A stretch of 64,000 nucleotides of DNA. It comes from Limnoperna fortunei (lineage: Eukaryota > Mollusca > Bivalvia > Mytilida > Modiolidae). The DNA lies in NCBI GenBank assembly GCA_944474755.1, contig OX104112.1, positions 66,822,433 through 66,886,432 on the forward strand. The letters run 5' to 3'. Of this stretch, positions 49,964-61,429 are shown piece after piece; within the stretch, counting starts at the first letter, position 1; every line of letters begins with the position of its first letter. The position numbers were made by a program, and so were the translations under genes. The notes under the pieces were generated by a model. That model did not search any database. It had not been told where the DNA came from and saw nothing but the letters and a program-made list of their open reading frames with translations.

Positions 49964-51954
49964 ATTCAACAGATGCAAAGATGGAAGCCTTGTCTAAAAT
50001 GTCTCTTGAGATTTACGACGCTATGAACATTTTCATTGGTAATGAGGAGCTAATACAAAGAAGGAGGCTAATAATGCATAGTCGTTTTAAACCACTAAAA
50101 AAAATTGGAATGCATCCAATTCCTAGCGGAAGCAAAGCAGAAGGTTTGGATTTACCTGGAAGTGACGAAGATATAATGTTACCTTTGGATAACCTACGGG
50201 TATTCACTTTAAATTTACCAAATATTGTTCCGAATAACCAGGAAGTAATAATGTACGCAAACACACTTGATACAACGCTACAACCTGGATTTGTAATTAT
50301 GAAAGGATTTAACTGTCACAGCAGAAAATACATAGGTATTTTAAAAAGTACAGATTTCGTGTCAAAATATGCGAACTCTTTGACACAATTTCTGAAGCCA
50401 TTAAATCTACAGAGGCATGGGCCCTGTTTAACAAGATACGGCAATGAAACCGATGTGGATATAGCCTTCTGTCTACCTTCATATGAATGGCCTTTAGTGG
50501 CAGAAGAATGGCCTTCAAGAAAAAGAAATCAAAACTGGCCCCACCAGGAATTGATTCAAACAATAGTTAAAGAGGGATGTCTTTTTGTTCCAATCGGATT
50601 TGAAGTAAATATTGATAGTGATACAGACTGGAGAATATCGTTTTCTAAAGCAGAAAAGAGACTTGTATTTTCATTCAATCATGTACAGATGTTGATATAT
50701 GGGTTGCTCAAATTATTTTTGAACGAAGTTATCAACAGTGAGTCGTCAGTAGACGGTTTGTTGTGCTCTTATTTCATGAAAACTATTTTATTTTGGGCAA
50801 TTGAAGAATGTCCGTCTACATTATGGGTACCTAATAACTTTATTCTGTGTTTTTGGGAATGCTTCATAAGGTTAATTTTGTGTGTTGAAAACAAAGTCTG
50901 TCCAAATTATTTCATAAAGCATGCTAATCTCTTTCAAAGGAAGATAACAAATGATGCAAGGAAAAGATTATTAACGGTATTACAGCCACTTAAAAGTATC
51001 GGACTAAACTGTTTATACAGAAGTAAAACGCTTCAGATCTTGTCTAGAAAAGCTTGGAAAATAGATGCTGCACACATGCAGAGGCAACTTGACATCATTC
51101 GTATGAACGAGGTTTGTTCTAGCAGTTATAATATAGGATGTATTTATGGATTAGGGAAAATCTCAAATACGGACTATAATCCGCTTACAGTGTTAGTTGG
51201 AAGGAAAGTTAGGTATTTTATGACAGGTAAAACTGTGATCGATGAACTTTATCCAATAGCTAAAAAACAATTGTGGCAAAATATCTGCCACTTGATTGCC
51301 TTTTCCAGGTGCAAAGGCGGCAACAAGTATTTTTATATTCTTCAGCAATTATTTCTTCACTTTTTACTCGCAGGTGGTAAAACTGATGCGGTCGCCGGCA
51401 AGCTTCTAATAGCTGCTTGGTTATACAAAGCTAATAAATATCGACAATGTCTTGTTGTGGTGAAACATGCATTTGAAAACATGAAAAAAGCGGTTTACTA
51501 CAACAAAGGAGTGGCAATTTGCCTGCTTTCCGATTCTGAAATTGAAAAGAAATGCTGTGGTTTAAATATTTCATTTTCCGATAAAGTAAGATTATTTCTA
51601 ATTTCGGACGTATTTTTCCCTTTGGAATCAGAATTATTACCGGATCAATTAAAATTCCCTTTGTTTGATTTAAAGAGAAACTACGGATTGATTTTTCCTC
51701 CTCTATTGATCCAACCGGATTTATTCGGACACTTTCTCAGAGTTTTGTGTTACCACAAACTTAACAACGAAACACTAAAACAATGCGCAATAAAAGATAT
51801 TAAACAATTAGGACCTATTCTTCCTAATGATCCTTTATTTTCAGAAGGATACAAATGGCAGCAGTTTATAATTATTGCATCGCTCAGAAATATTGTGGAT
51901 ATGGATAATAATCAAACCTCGACAAACACCAAACGAAATCCATATGAAATTTAA
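49964..51954 (+). CDS. cGLR copy 4, intact Mab-21/cGAS-like nucleotidyltransferase (exon 2)
   Basis: With exon 1 the product is 679 aa. The acceptor is CTTTTTGTAG (49954-49963); frame upstream of it (to 49891) is intron. On the spliced protein: GS at 72-73, acidic pair D84 and D86 (GSDEDIML), third acidic residue D182 (DVDIAFCL), and WRISFSKAEKRL from about 239. A helical, TPR-like second half follows, ending in FLRVLCYHKL and LPNDPLFSEGY. It is about three quarters identical to copy 3 by eye. It ends 53 residues earlier: a deletion near 51935 removes the linker and brings in a stop, so the last part seen in copy 3 is lost. The catalytic core is whole. Expected role: cytosolic nucleic-acid sensor and cyclic dinucleotide synthase. 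Confidence 0.93.
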
Positions 51955-52189
51955 AAATCTCTACTCAGATTGTGTTGGATAGCCCATACAAATATCACAG
52001 TTATTTTTGTTTACTAAAAAAACCTGTTACATTTTAATGGTCTATCAAAGTTTTGTTTAGGTGAACGTTGCAATACGTTTCTTAGTGTTAGTACTTAAAC
52101 CAATGAAAATTAGTAAGAACAACATGCTAAAATGCTGCAAAAATAATTCGGTGTAGATCCTCATTACGGTTACATTATTCAGTTTTCTA

Positions 52190-52195
52190 AATAAA
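52190..52195 (+). terminator. polyadenylation signal of copy 4
   Basis: AATAAA lies about 235 nt after the stop. The context is AT-rich, so chance occurrence is possible. Confidence 0.45.
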
Positions 52196-52199
52196 GTTA

Positions 52200-52950
52200 T
52201 ATACACACCTTTTCTTGTGAAAATTGATCTCTAAGTAACCTTCAGAGGTTAAATATCGCCAACGATGATATATTATTGTAGCTAAGTAGCATCAAGACAA
52301 ATAAATGTGCGCAAACATATCTAATAATTAAAATTGTATGGTGTTGATAAAAAGTTTCCACGAATGTAGGTATCTATAACGGGTATTCATATTGGTCAGC
52401 GAGTAGTTCCCGCCAAGTAGTATTTTTATACAAAGTGTTGTCTAACTATAAACAGAAGGTTCACAAGGTAGTGTCTTGTTAACAGTCTAAGAAATGAGCA
52501 CAAGACGTCACTCATCCATGTAAAATCAACTACTAGATGACCAGTACATAATTTTTAATTGTTCAACAACAAGGATATATATGCCACCTTCGTGGAACAT
52601 AATAACTGCAATTTACATTTCTTTCTGGTAACTAAAAAATGTACAATTTATAAAATACTGTACGGCTGTAGTAGGAAAATTGAGCTGAATAAAGCCCATT
52701 TTAGGCTATTCTCATCACTTATCTTCGATCTTTCTCAGCTTAATGTTTACCAAACCATTTGCAAATTGAAACCAAACTTAGCTTTCGTGGCTGTTGATCC
52801 GTTCTGACTTTATTTTACTTATAATGGCTCGGATTCACTACTTCAAAGGCTACAATTAATTTTGTGCAAACTACTGTTAAGAGAAGTCCATTTGGTAGTT
52901 ATAATTTACATATACATGACAACTTCTGATTTAGACAGACATTTGCATCA
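52200..52950. other. no gene seen
   Basis: Intergenic. A short 82-codon frame at 52559 has no recognisable family and no support. Confidence 0.4.
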
Positions 52951-53385
52951 CGAAATAAACCCCCCCCCCAAAAAAAAACAAAAAAACAGAAATTGAGTAG
53001 CCCAAACCCAGTTAAAACTTCGGGTGCATTCTGGTGCTCCAACATCTGTAGAGTAACTAGAGGTCATGGTGACGGCCATATAATTATTGAAGGGAAATAT
53101 CAACATTAGTACAACAAACAATTGCTTGAGCAGCTTACTAGTCAACAAAAGTGACCGTTCTAAAACACTGAAGTATCAATCACAGAAATTAGCATAACGG
53201 TTAAGTTGTGAACTGTAAACATTATACGCGGTGCTGATAGAACGAAGCTATCGATTAACGGGATGTTAACAGTAAGAATGTTGAATTCATCGCGTTTCTT
53301 GTTTGTCTTGTAGAGTATAGTGTGTAGTTTACCGAGACTATTTCTAGAAATAGGTTTATATAAGACGTCACGTCGAAATTTACTA

Positions 53386-53935
53386 AAGCGTATTAGGGCC
53401 ACCATTTTTTCTAATTTCTAAAACTTTTTTCTTCGAATTTTCGACTTGATTCTCGGAATTATCGACATTTATCTCGGAATTATCAACTTTTATCTCGGAA
53501 TTACCGACTTAATTCTCGGAATTATCGACTTTAAACTCGGAATTACCGACTTTAATCTCGGAATTTTCGACTTTAATCAAGGAATTTCCGACTTTATTCT
53601 CGGATTTTCCGACTTCTATATTTCACTCCCCTTTCTGTTTTAATCCCTCTATGTGCCTCTTAAAAAGCTTATACCCTCATGTCTAACCTATATTTTCACT
53701 GTTTAGCAAATAAGGAGCGAAGCGATTTTATTTGTGAATATTTCAAATTAGGTTTGAAATACAAAGAGATTGTGAGCTGTTTGGGGAACTGCTCCATGGA
53801 TATAAATGTAAACACATTTCAACAGAATTGGGCTATCCCTGAGTAATATAGACCATATGCCCCAGGTGCTACAAGCCGATAATTCCGAGAAAAAAGTTGA
53901 CAATTAGAAAAAAAAATGGTGACCCTAATACGCTT
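53386..53935. mobile_element. 550-bp DNA transposon remnant with long inverted repeats
   Basis: Both ends read AAGCGTATTAGGGYCACCAT going inward and stay similar for about 55 bp, through TTTTTTCTAATT and CTTTTTTCTCGGAATT. The left half is a 21-bp tandem array. The right half encodes a helix-turn-helix-like piece, RSDFICEYFKLGLKYKEIV, at 53719-53775, as at the start of a transposase. It lies inside the RT relic and so is younger. A target-site duplication could not be settled by eye. Confidence 0.8.
53440..53610. repeat. 21-bp tandem array within the transposon remnant
   Basis: About eight copies of a unit like CTCGGAATTATCGACTTTAAT with third-position-like variation. The inner part of the terminal inverted repeat contains one more unit, suggesting the array grew out of the terminus. 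Confidence 0.88.
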
Positions 53936-54583
53936 CCGTAGACATTAGTGTATTGTTGTGTGGTTAATTTTCAAGACCCCTAGGGAGGATTAAATTCAAA
54001 TAGTCACACAATTTACCATTGTTTAGGGACAAGACATCAATATAGCGGAATGTTAAATTTGAGGTCTGGTCCGGTGTCTTTTCCTTCTCCTTTAACATGC
54101 GTTCTATAATCTCTGTCTCACAAGTGTTCAAAAAGAAATCGGCGAGTTCGACAATCATTTCCTACGTTATGTAGACATACTTAGGAAAATTCTTTTTCTT
54201 TTTCATAGAAACAATTGTATAGTTTGGGACAGCAAACTCCAAATTACAATTTACAAATTGCACCATGGCCCTTTTGAATTGGGACAATTATGACATTGAT
54301 GAATTTACTGCAATAGGTGGCACTTATTTTTGTCCGATTTTTCATATATTTTATATATTTTTAAGATCATGTGGTCAAGAAGACATTAAAACCAATGGTT
54401 ATTTCATAAGCTTTTATAAGCATTTGCACTTAATGCATAAATATTAATTATAAGTTTTTTTGTTATGGAAGACATTTTACTTTGTATTATACACTTTCTT
54501 CTTTGTAATTATAACAGTGCAAGAAAAGTACAGTTTTAGTTTGCTAAACTCAGTATGTTATAAAAATTTGTTTTTTGTTTGTT

Positions 54584-54834
54584 TGCTCGTGTTTTAACGC
54601 CACTTTCAGCAATTGTTCAGCTATATAATGGCGTCCAGTTTTTATTGGGGAGAGCCGGAGTACCCGGAGAAAAACCCCCGATCTGCGGTAGAAAAATTGG
54701 CAATCCTTGTCATTAAAGATTGGAGTCGAGTACACCCTGCCTGCAGTGAGAATCCAACCTGCAATCTCAGTGTTGACGGACCACGTGATCAATAGTAGAC
54801 AAACTACCTTAAGCACTCGGCCACCGCGGCCCCT
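54584..54834 (-). repeat. tRNA-derived SINE, full-length-like
   Basis: On the - strand: GGGGCCGCGGTGGCCGAGTG with box A, box B region GCAGGTTGGATTCTCAC, a body with CGGGTACTCCGGCTCTCCCC, then ACTGGACGCCATTATATAGC and tail GAAAGTGGCGTTAAAACACG. This is the best-preserved copy in the window. Confidence 0.85.
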
Positions 54835-55304
54835 TTTATAAAAGAAATCTTAGAGGTTTTTGCAGTGCTCAAATACAAAATTCTATATTTCATAATTTAC
54901 CGGAGTTAAACGTGGTCTCATGAATAGGTTAGTTTCCCGTTGGCTTTGTGTTTCATATGTAACTTTTTCATTTGATTAAAATTTAATTGTAGTTTTGTTT
55001 CCTAAACTAAACAACTGCCAAAACTATATATTTAAAACGAATTCAAGATTGCCGTAATTAATAAATTTAGTGTGTATCTTTTATCCAATAGTTTGTGTTA
55101 ACTGTCTTACCTGTACTCGTAAAAGTGTTGTGTAAAATTCAACAGGTGGTAAACCGTATTCCTTCATCATCGTTTCAGAAATACAAATTAAAAATGTTCC
55201 AAAAAAAAAAAAAAGAAAAAATGACTTTCCTTTTGAAGAATTAGTTGTTGAAGAGAATTGGCCTTCATGTGTTGTTCTATATCTAGCAAAGTCGTCACTA
55301 ACCT

Positions 55305-58055
55305 TTGGCAAAATTATCTCCTTTCATCATAGATAAAGCTAGTAAAGTTTGTGCAGGAGACGTTAAAAACGTCACTAAAATGAAATCAAATTCCCTACTT
55401 ATTGAATGCAATAGAAAACACCAGTCTTTAAATTTACTTAAACTTTCAAAACATGTTGATTTAGAAATATCTAGCTCACCCCACAGAACTTTAAACTCGA
55501 GTCTAGAGATTATTTGTTACCGAGGCAAAGACCTCTCGGAATTATTCTACGACGAAATCTGTTTAGAACTAGATCTTCAGGGTGTTACACAAGTGAACAA
55601 ATTTATTGCTAACAGATAGGGTGTGCAGGTAAAACTGAGCACCTTTCTTTTGAATTTCAATAACCCAATGTCCCTGAGTCCATCAAGATTGGTCCCTACA
55701 AAGCTAAACTTAGCAAATACATCTCCAACCCTGTGCGCTGCTTAAAGTGTCAAAAGTTTGGCCATGGTAAGGGACAGTGTAGAGGTCACCTGATTTGTTT
55801 TCAGTGTGCAGAAGAAGGCTATGAGGGCTTAACCTGCACTAAAACTCAAAAGTGTGCTAATTGTGGTGAAGCCCACGTCCTCATCCATGGACTGTCAGCC
55901 CTCTAAAAAGGAAAAAGAAATTCAAAAATTAAAAACTGAAAAGAACATCTCATACCCCGATGCTCGCCATCTGTATAATACAACGAATATTCTCTCGTCT
56001 CCTGCATCAGCGTTATACGCTAGTGTGACCAAACGCGTTCTCACTTCAGTTGAAACGCAGACAATTATCACCTGGCCGATTGACAAACAAGAACCTTCAA
56101 AATTTAACATTTAAAACAACAGACAAAATAATTCAATCTTCACGTAAATCTTTATATTTGCAAACTGCTAAGTCTTCAGCATCATCTTAATCCTCAACTA
56201 ATTATTCAAGCAGCCTCCCCCCCAAATAGATTCCAAAATAGTAACTACAATTCAAATGTTTCAAATATAAATAAAAACGCAAATCAAAGCTCGCAGGGTA
56301 ACGAAAAAGACGAACTTCTTGGCCAAACTGTGTTTCCAAACTAAATAACCATACCCCTATGAATACAATTTGGAACATGATTCGTTAAATTAAAGGTAAG
56401 AACGTTAAAACAATTGCCCATCATTAAATTGATAAGACTTGTTAACATTTGACTCATATATATCAAACACAGTGGCCGAAACGACTCCCATAATATGTTA
56501 CCGAGGAAAAAAAAAGAATAGTATTGAACGTCAACTTCGGTTATGTTCAAATAGAAAAGAGAAATTGGCAATGGAGAATGTTTTCAAATTCTCATCTGCC
56601 AAAACTGTTGGGATGCATTTTTATAATAAACGGAAGATACAACCTGATTCCGAATTAACATTATAAATCCTCTTAAAATTGTAAAAGAAAATACTTTTCA
56701 TGGTAAAAATTTTTTTTCAAGGGTAACCTTTCTACACCATATAAAATGTTCAAAAATAAATGCTAAAATTCATTAGATATTTTAAGCTCTTGGCCAGCAC
56801 CGACTGAGGTGCTAAGTACGATGTTTTAATCAATCTATACAGATCGCTGGTTCTATCTAAATTGAATTAAGAAGAATTAAGCACGGTTTGAAAAATGCAA
56901 CAACATTAAAAGCTTATCCTGGCAATCCTGCTCACAACTGTGTTTTCAAACCTCTTTACAAACCTGTTTTTGTGAAACATCGAAATAAAATTAAACCTTT
57001 AAGCCTAAGAATAAAACCTCATTTAGAAAATTCAGGTATAAATGTAGATGGAATTGCCACTATTGAAATTTAAAAAAACTCGCCTTGGTTAAACCCGAAA
57101 CCGACATTTATTTACGACCTTAGAAGATTTAAAAAGTCCGACCCCAACCATTTTTATTACAACAAAATTTCGCGGCGATAAAATCATACTGCCCTGCCCA
57201 TAGTGCAATTTATACCGACGGACCGAGGGACGGTGACACAGTTGTTTCGGAGAGCGTGTTTACTCGCCGTCTTCCATCTGCATCCTTCGTATTCAGTGCA
57301 GAAGCACAAGCCATTCTTCTTGCACTGAAAATGATCGGTACGTCAGATGCGCGTAAATGTATCATCTGCTCAGACTCCTTGTGGTTTCTTATTTCCATTG
57401 AAAATTCAAAAACAACAAATCCATTTATTCTTGAAATACTTGAAATTTATAAATGTTTTACTACTGAAAGGAAGTTGTGTTTTTCCCATTCATGTGGGAA
57501 ATGATAAAATTATTTTGTGTTCAGTTCCTTTTAATGATATTAAACCATATATTTTTAACTACATTTCTTGTTTGTGGCATATTGGCTGGGATCTCCAAGT
57601 TCATATTAAGCTTCATGAGATCCAACCACTACCTCGCAAATGTAAGTTTTAGAGGTAGCAGAGACCAAGTTGTTACACATGGTTATATTTTAAATAGGGA
57701 GCCTCGGCCTGAATGTGTGCCATGTAACAGTCCGTACACCATCAAGCATGTCCTGTGTTGATGTGGCACTCATTCGGAAACGTTTTTATATTGTAAATTC
57801 ATATTTTGAGTTGTTTACAACTGTCTCTGGCGACACGATTTTAGATTTTTTTAAAGACATTAATTTATTGTATATAATATATATACATAGTATAGTATAT
57901 AATTTTAAGATTTTTCCAATCGAGAAGTTATATGTTTTATTGCATTAGTCTCAGTTTTTAACTGTATATATACTCATACTATTGTATGAGGCTATAATTT
58001 TATCTGAGGAAGGATTACTATTTAACGTAAAACACCAATCAATCAAACAATAAAA
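55305..58055 (+). mobile_element. non-LTR retrotransposon (I/Jockey-like), internally deleted
   Basis: ORF1 (55305-56340, several frames) ends in three zinc knuckles: CLKCQKFGHGKGQC, then CFQCAEEGYEGLTC with Tyr replacing His, then CANCGEAH. The endonuclease and most of the RT are missing. From 56560 a late-RT segment (NVFKFSSAKTVGMHFYNKR) and a thumb-like part (KAYPGNPAHNCVFKP) are seen. RNase H follows at 57205-57440 (IYTDGPRDGD, SAEAQAILLALKM, CIICSDSL), then a C-terminal CVPCNSPYTIKHVLC zinc-like block. The 3' end reads AAAACACCAATCAATCAAAC. Many frameshifts make it dead. Confidence 0.82.
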
Positions 58056-58059
58056 TTCA

Positions 58060-58900
58060 ACAGTACGAATATAGTTTTTAAACTTAAGCACATATAAAAT
58101 TCGATACAAAATGAGGTGTATCAAGTTATACGACGTTAGCTTGCAATTTAGTTAAAAGAAAACTTTGAAACAGTTTCTGAGTTTAAAAGTTTGTTCCCAA
58201 TATATCTATAGACTTTTTAAAACGTTAATGTGCTACTTGTAATGTTATCACCGCTAGAAGCGAGAGGCGAGTAAAGAAGCTAAATTTTCGGTTTTAAGGT
58301 CTAATTGAGGCTTGCCAATGTAACAGAATACAACGTAATTTATCTACCTTAACGAGAGTTATAGGACCTAAAAGAAATCAGAAACTATCAAAACGTAAGA
58401 TTATTAACTGTTTTTAACTTTCCACGTGGTACTACTTATTGTAAAATTCAACAAATTTAATCATTCTCCTTTAGAACTCCATTATTGTGTATAGCCAAAT
58501 GATGCATTTCTAAAGTGTGCTACATCAACGAATATGTGTTTTCCAGTCACGTTTAACCTAACCTATTTGTAGAATTTTTTATGTTTTATCATGTGCATAT
58601 AGGATATTTAAAAAAACTCTATTACCTGTACATGTATTTCCATACTGTAAACCGTCCCACGCAATTTAGTTCTTAAGTGCAAAAAACCTTTTATTGTAAT
58701 TATTTGTAAACAGTTTTGGTATAAGTTGAAATGTATGACTTCGTTCTAAGGAAATACGAACGTTGTGAAACAAAAAGACCAAAATTATTGCTTGAAATAA
58801 TCAGCATTATATGAAACTAAAGAATCTGCTGTAAGTATAAAAAATTAATAACATTTGAGGAGATGGCTAGGTGTACCATGAAGTTTCAGTAGTATTGGTT
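58060..58900. other. no gene seen
   Basis: AT-rich sequence between two retroelement relics, without a supportable feature. Confidence 0.4.
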
Positions 58901-58917
58901 TATATAGTTCAGGGTCA

Positions 58918-60215
58918 ATGCTACAGTTACCTCTAAAATCTATCACAGATGAGTTCAAGGTGACAAAGGTACGACAACATCTGATGCTTATGAACGGAAA
59001 AGACGAGAAAGTGAGAACAGCAAAAGTGGAAATCTACACAGGGAGAAAATGGTCAGCAAGGAAAACAATTGATAAAGCAGAGTCCCGCTTGAGGCATAGC
59101 GAAATAGTAGAAGAGGGGCAGTTGGAATGCAGGGACTTGATGTTACACCAACAGAAAAATATGGAACAGCCCCAGTCCCAGGCAGAAGAAAGTTGGTACA
59201 AAGTGAGGTGCGGAAAATGAGGAAGTTAGAATGGTGAAAGCAGTGGGAATGAAGAAACAGGGAAGCTGGCTAAACTTTGACGGTACTCGGCAGGTGAAGT
59301 TAGGATGGAATGATATATGGAAAATGGAACCATCTAGACTGCAGTTTCAGTTGAAATCACTGTATGACGTTTCTATGAAGTCCAACTAACCTTGCAACAT
59401 GGGGATTGAAGGAGGATCTAAGATGTGATCTCTGTGGCAAACCAGCTAATCTAGAACATATACTGTCAGCATGTTCAGAAGCTTTGAAGGTACACTTGGA
59501 AATATGATCGAGTAGTATCAGTTTTAGCTGTCATCTTGAAGTGAAACATCAAGAAAACTTGGGTGAACAGAGGAGGGCTGAGATTTGTGTACTTTGTGAA
59601 AGAAGTTGAAAAAAAACAAAAATCTAGAGATGAAGGAAGTGGTCTGTTGGGGACATCAGCAGATTCGCAGATTGGGCAGACTTGAGACAAAGTATGGAAT
59701 TTTCACCAGAAATAGAACTTACAGACAAGAGACCCGAGATAGTCATCTGGTCAACGGTAACAAGGCAGTCAATCCTTGTGTAACTGACTGTACTAGCGGA
59801 AGAAAGAACTGAAGATGCATATGAGTGGAAAACCCTGAAATATCAAGATCCGGTAAAGGAATGTCAACAGAATGGATTGTCTGATTCTTCGCAGTTGAAG
59901 TAGGGTGTAGAGGGTTTGTTGGGCAGTCCATGTGGATATCACTGAGAGCCATACGGATTACTGGAGCAGAGAGGAGATTGATAGGATGTCTGTGTAGAGA
60001 GACAGAGACATCATCCACGTGGTTGTGACAAGTAAAGGAACAGTGACTGAGAGTGTAGCGGAGATAGAGAGCCAAGTGGTTCCGGGCTGGGAATTGATCA
60101 CTCCAGTCGGCGCACCTCTGGAGGTTGTAGTTGACAGCGCCGAAGCACGCATTTATTCCACCAAGATGTATACAGGTAATGTTAAAGTTTTTAAATGCCA
60201 TTTTTATATCCTCAT
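58918..60215 (+). mobile_element. C-terminal part of a second non-LTR retroelement, broken (R2-like endonuclease type suspected)
   Basis: Base composition is less AT-rich than the surroundings. Blocks in order: QLPLKSITDEFKVTKVRQHL, TGRKWSARKTIDKAESRLRH, a cysteine cluster (CDLCGKPANLEHILSAC, about 59425-59475), RYTWKYDRVVSVLAVIL, then PEIVIWS and VTVLAEERTEDAYEWKTLKY near 59735-59845. The PE/D ... ELT-type arrangement recalls restriction-like endonuclease ends of R2-group elements, but the family call rests on memory of pattern. Stops and shifts are frequent. A 152-codon frame on the opposite strand is a shadow. Confidence 0.6.
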
Positions 60216-60224
60216 CATCTAATC

Positions 60225-61420
60225 AGATTGCAGCAATTAATTTGCATGTATACTATTTTGCAATTAATTTATATGTGCGCTGCAAATAAATAATAATTGT
60301 AAGGACTCGCTCAAAGTGTTATGCATTACACCTTGTTTTTTAATCTTAAAAAATCTGATTTACAGGCAAAAATAAAATATAATAAATAATGTCCACATTT
60401 TTAAATTTTGCTTTTTCATATCCCTAATTGCCTATTTAATGGCGTACACTTTATAGTTTAATATTTTGGGATAAATTTATCTGTGCACTGCACACAAATC
60501 GTTCATAAACTACAAACTACAAGTGATACATTTTATTTTTCCTTCTGTTTTATAAGATTGCAGGGAGATAAATCGAGAATGCATTATGATCAGATCTTAA
60601 AAATAATTCTTTGGACTATTTTCTGTTTGACTGACGAACTCTGTTTTAATTATTTACAAATACCGATTTAAAAAATATTTGTCTTCAGTTCAACAAGGAC
60701 AGCAGTACTTCAATATGGAAATAGCTAATCTCAATATCTTAATATGTTAATGGTATTCTGAAACTTTACTTAAATAATAATATAATAAAATTTGATTTGT
60801 CACTTTCCTAAGGTTGTCGATACTAGGTGACCATTAGGTTTTATTACACTACGTCTGCACAAATGTATATAAGTGGTTGTCAAATGATAATTAATACAAG
60901 AAATTCTTCTCCTTCTACTTTTTTTTATTGTGAAGTAATTTTAATGTTTTTATTGTCTTTCTATGTGGATGCAATTATTCTACCTACAAGTAAAAAGAAG
61001 TGAAAAACATGCTAAAAATAGTAAACTATAAAGAACTAACTTCAATATTTCATAATGCAATATCTGTGACGTTATTGAACGTCTGCAGTACGGTAGCAAA
61101 CACCCAAATAAAGAAATTCTTTCAATTGTTTTTCAATAAATGAAGTACACACAACGTTTTTTATGCATTCTATATAATATATTATAAACACACACCAAAA
61201 TTCAAAAGCTTCATTGTACTCATCGTTGTGTGTGTATTTAAATCTAACATTTTATAAATAAATCTTTATGCTTTTCTACCTTTAAAATAACACCGTCTGT
61301 TAACCACGTATAATAGGTGGATGTTTGCAGAAAATAATTATAATGGTTTAGTCATATACTGTATGCGGAAGGTTAACGTATCAACTAAAAGTGATTAATG
61401 TTAATTCAAATTACATGTAC
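60225..61420. other. no gene seen
   Basis: AT-rich sequence; nothing supportable. Confidence 0.4.
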
Positions 61421-61429
61421 ATAAACTAC

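Larger units (their letters stand above)
52965..54160 (-). mobile_element. RT retroelement relic, split by a DNA transposon
   Basis: On the - strand, 54158-53964 reads VELADFFLNTCETEIIERML and FRYIDVLSLNNGKLCDYL (one Asp of the YIDD block is missing). After the insert, 53370-53160 continues with SRNSLGKLHTILYK and KRDEFNILTVNIPLI. The rest, to 52965, matches the non-coding 3' parts at 22000 and 23790. The family is the same as at 24660 and 35630. Confidence 0.75.

Noticed and set aside
59743..60201. 152-codon frame on the - strand
   Set aside because: Opposite strand of a retroelement relic whose + strand shows recognisable blocks; the - strand product has no family features.
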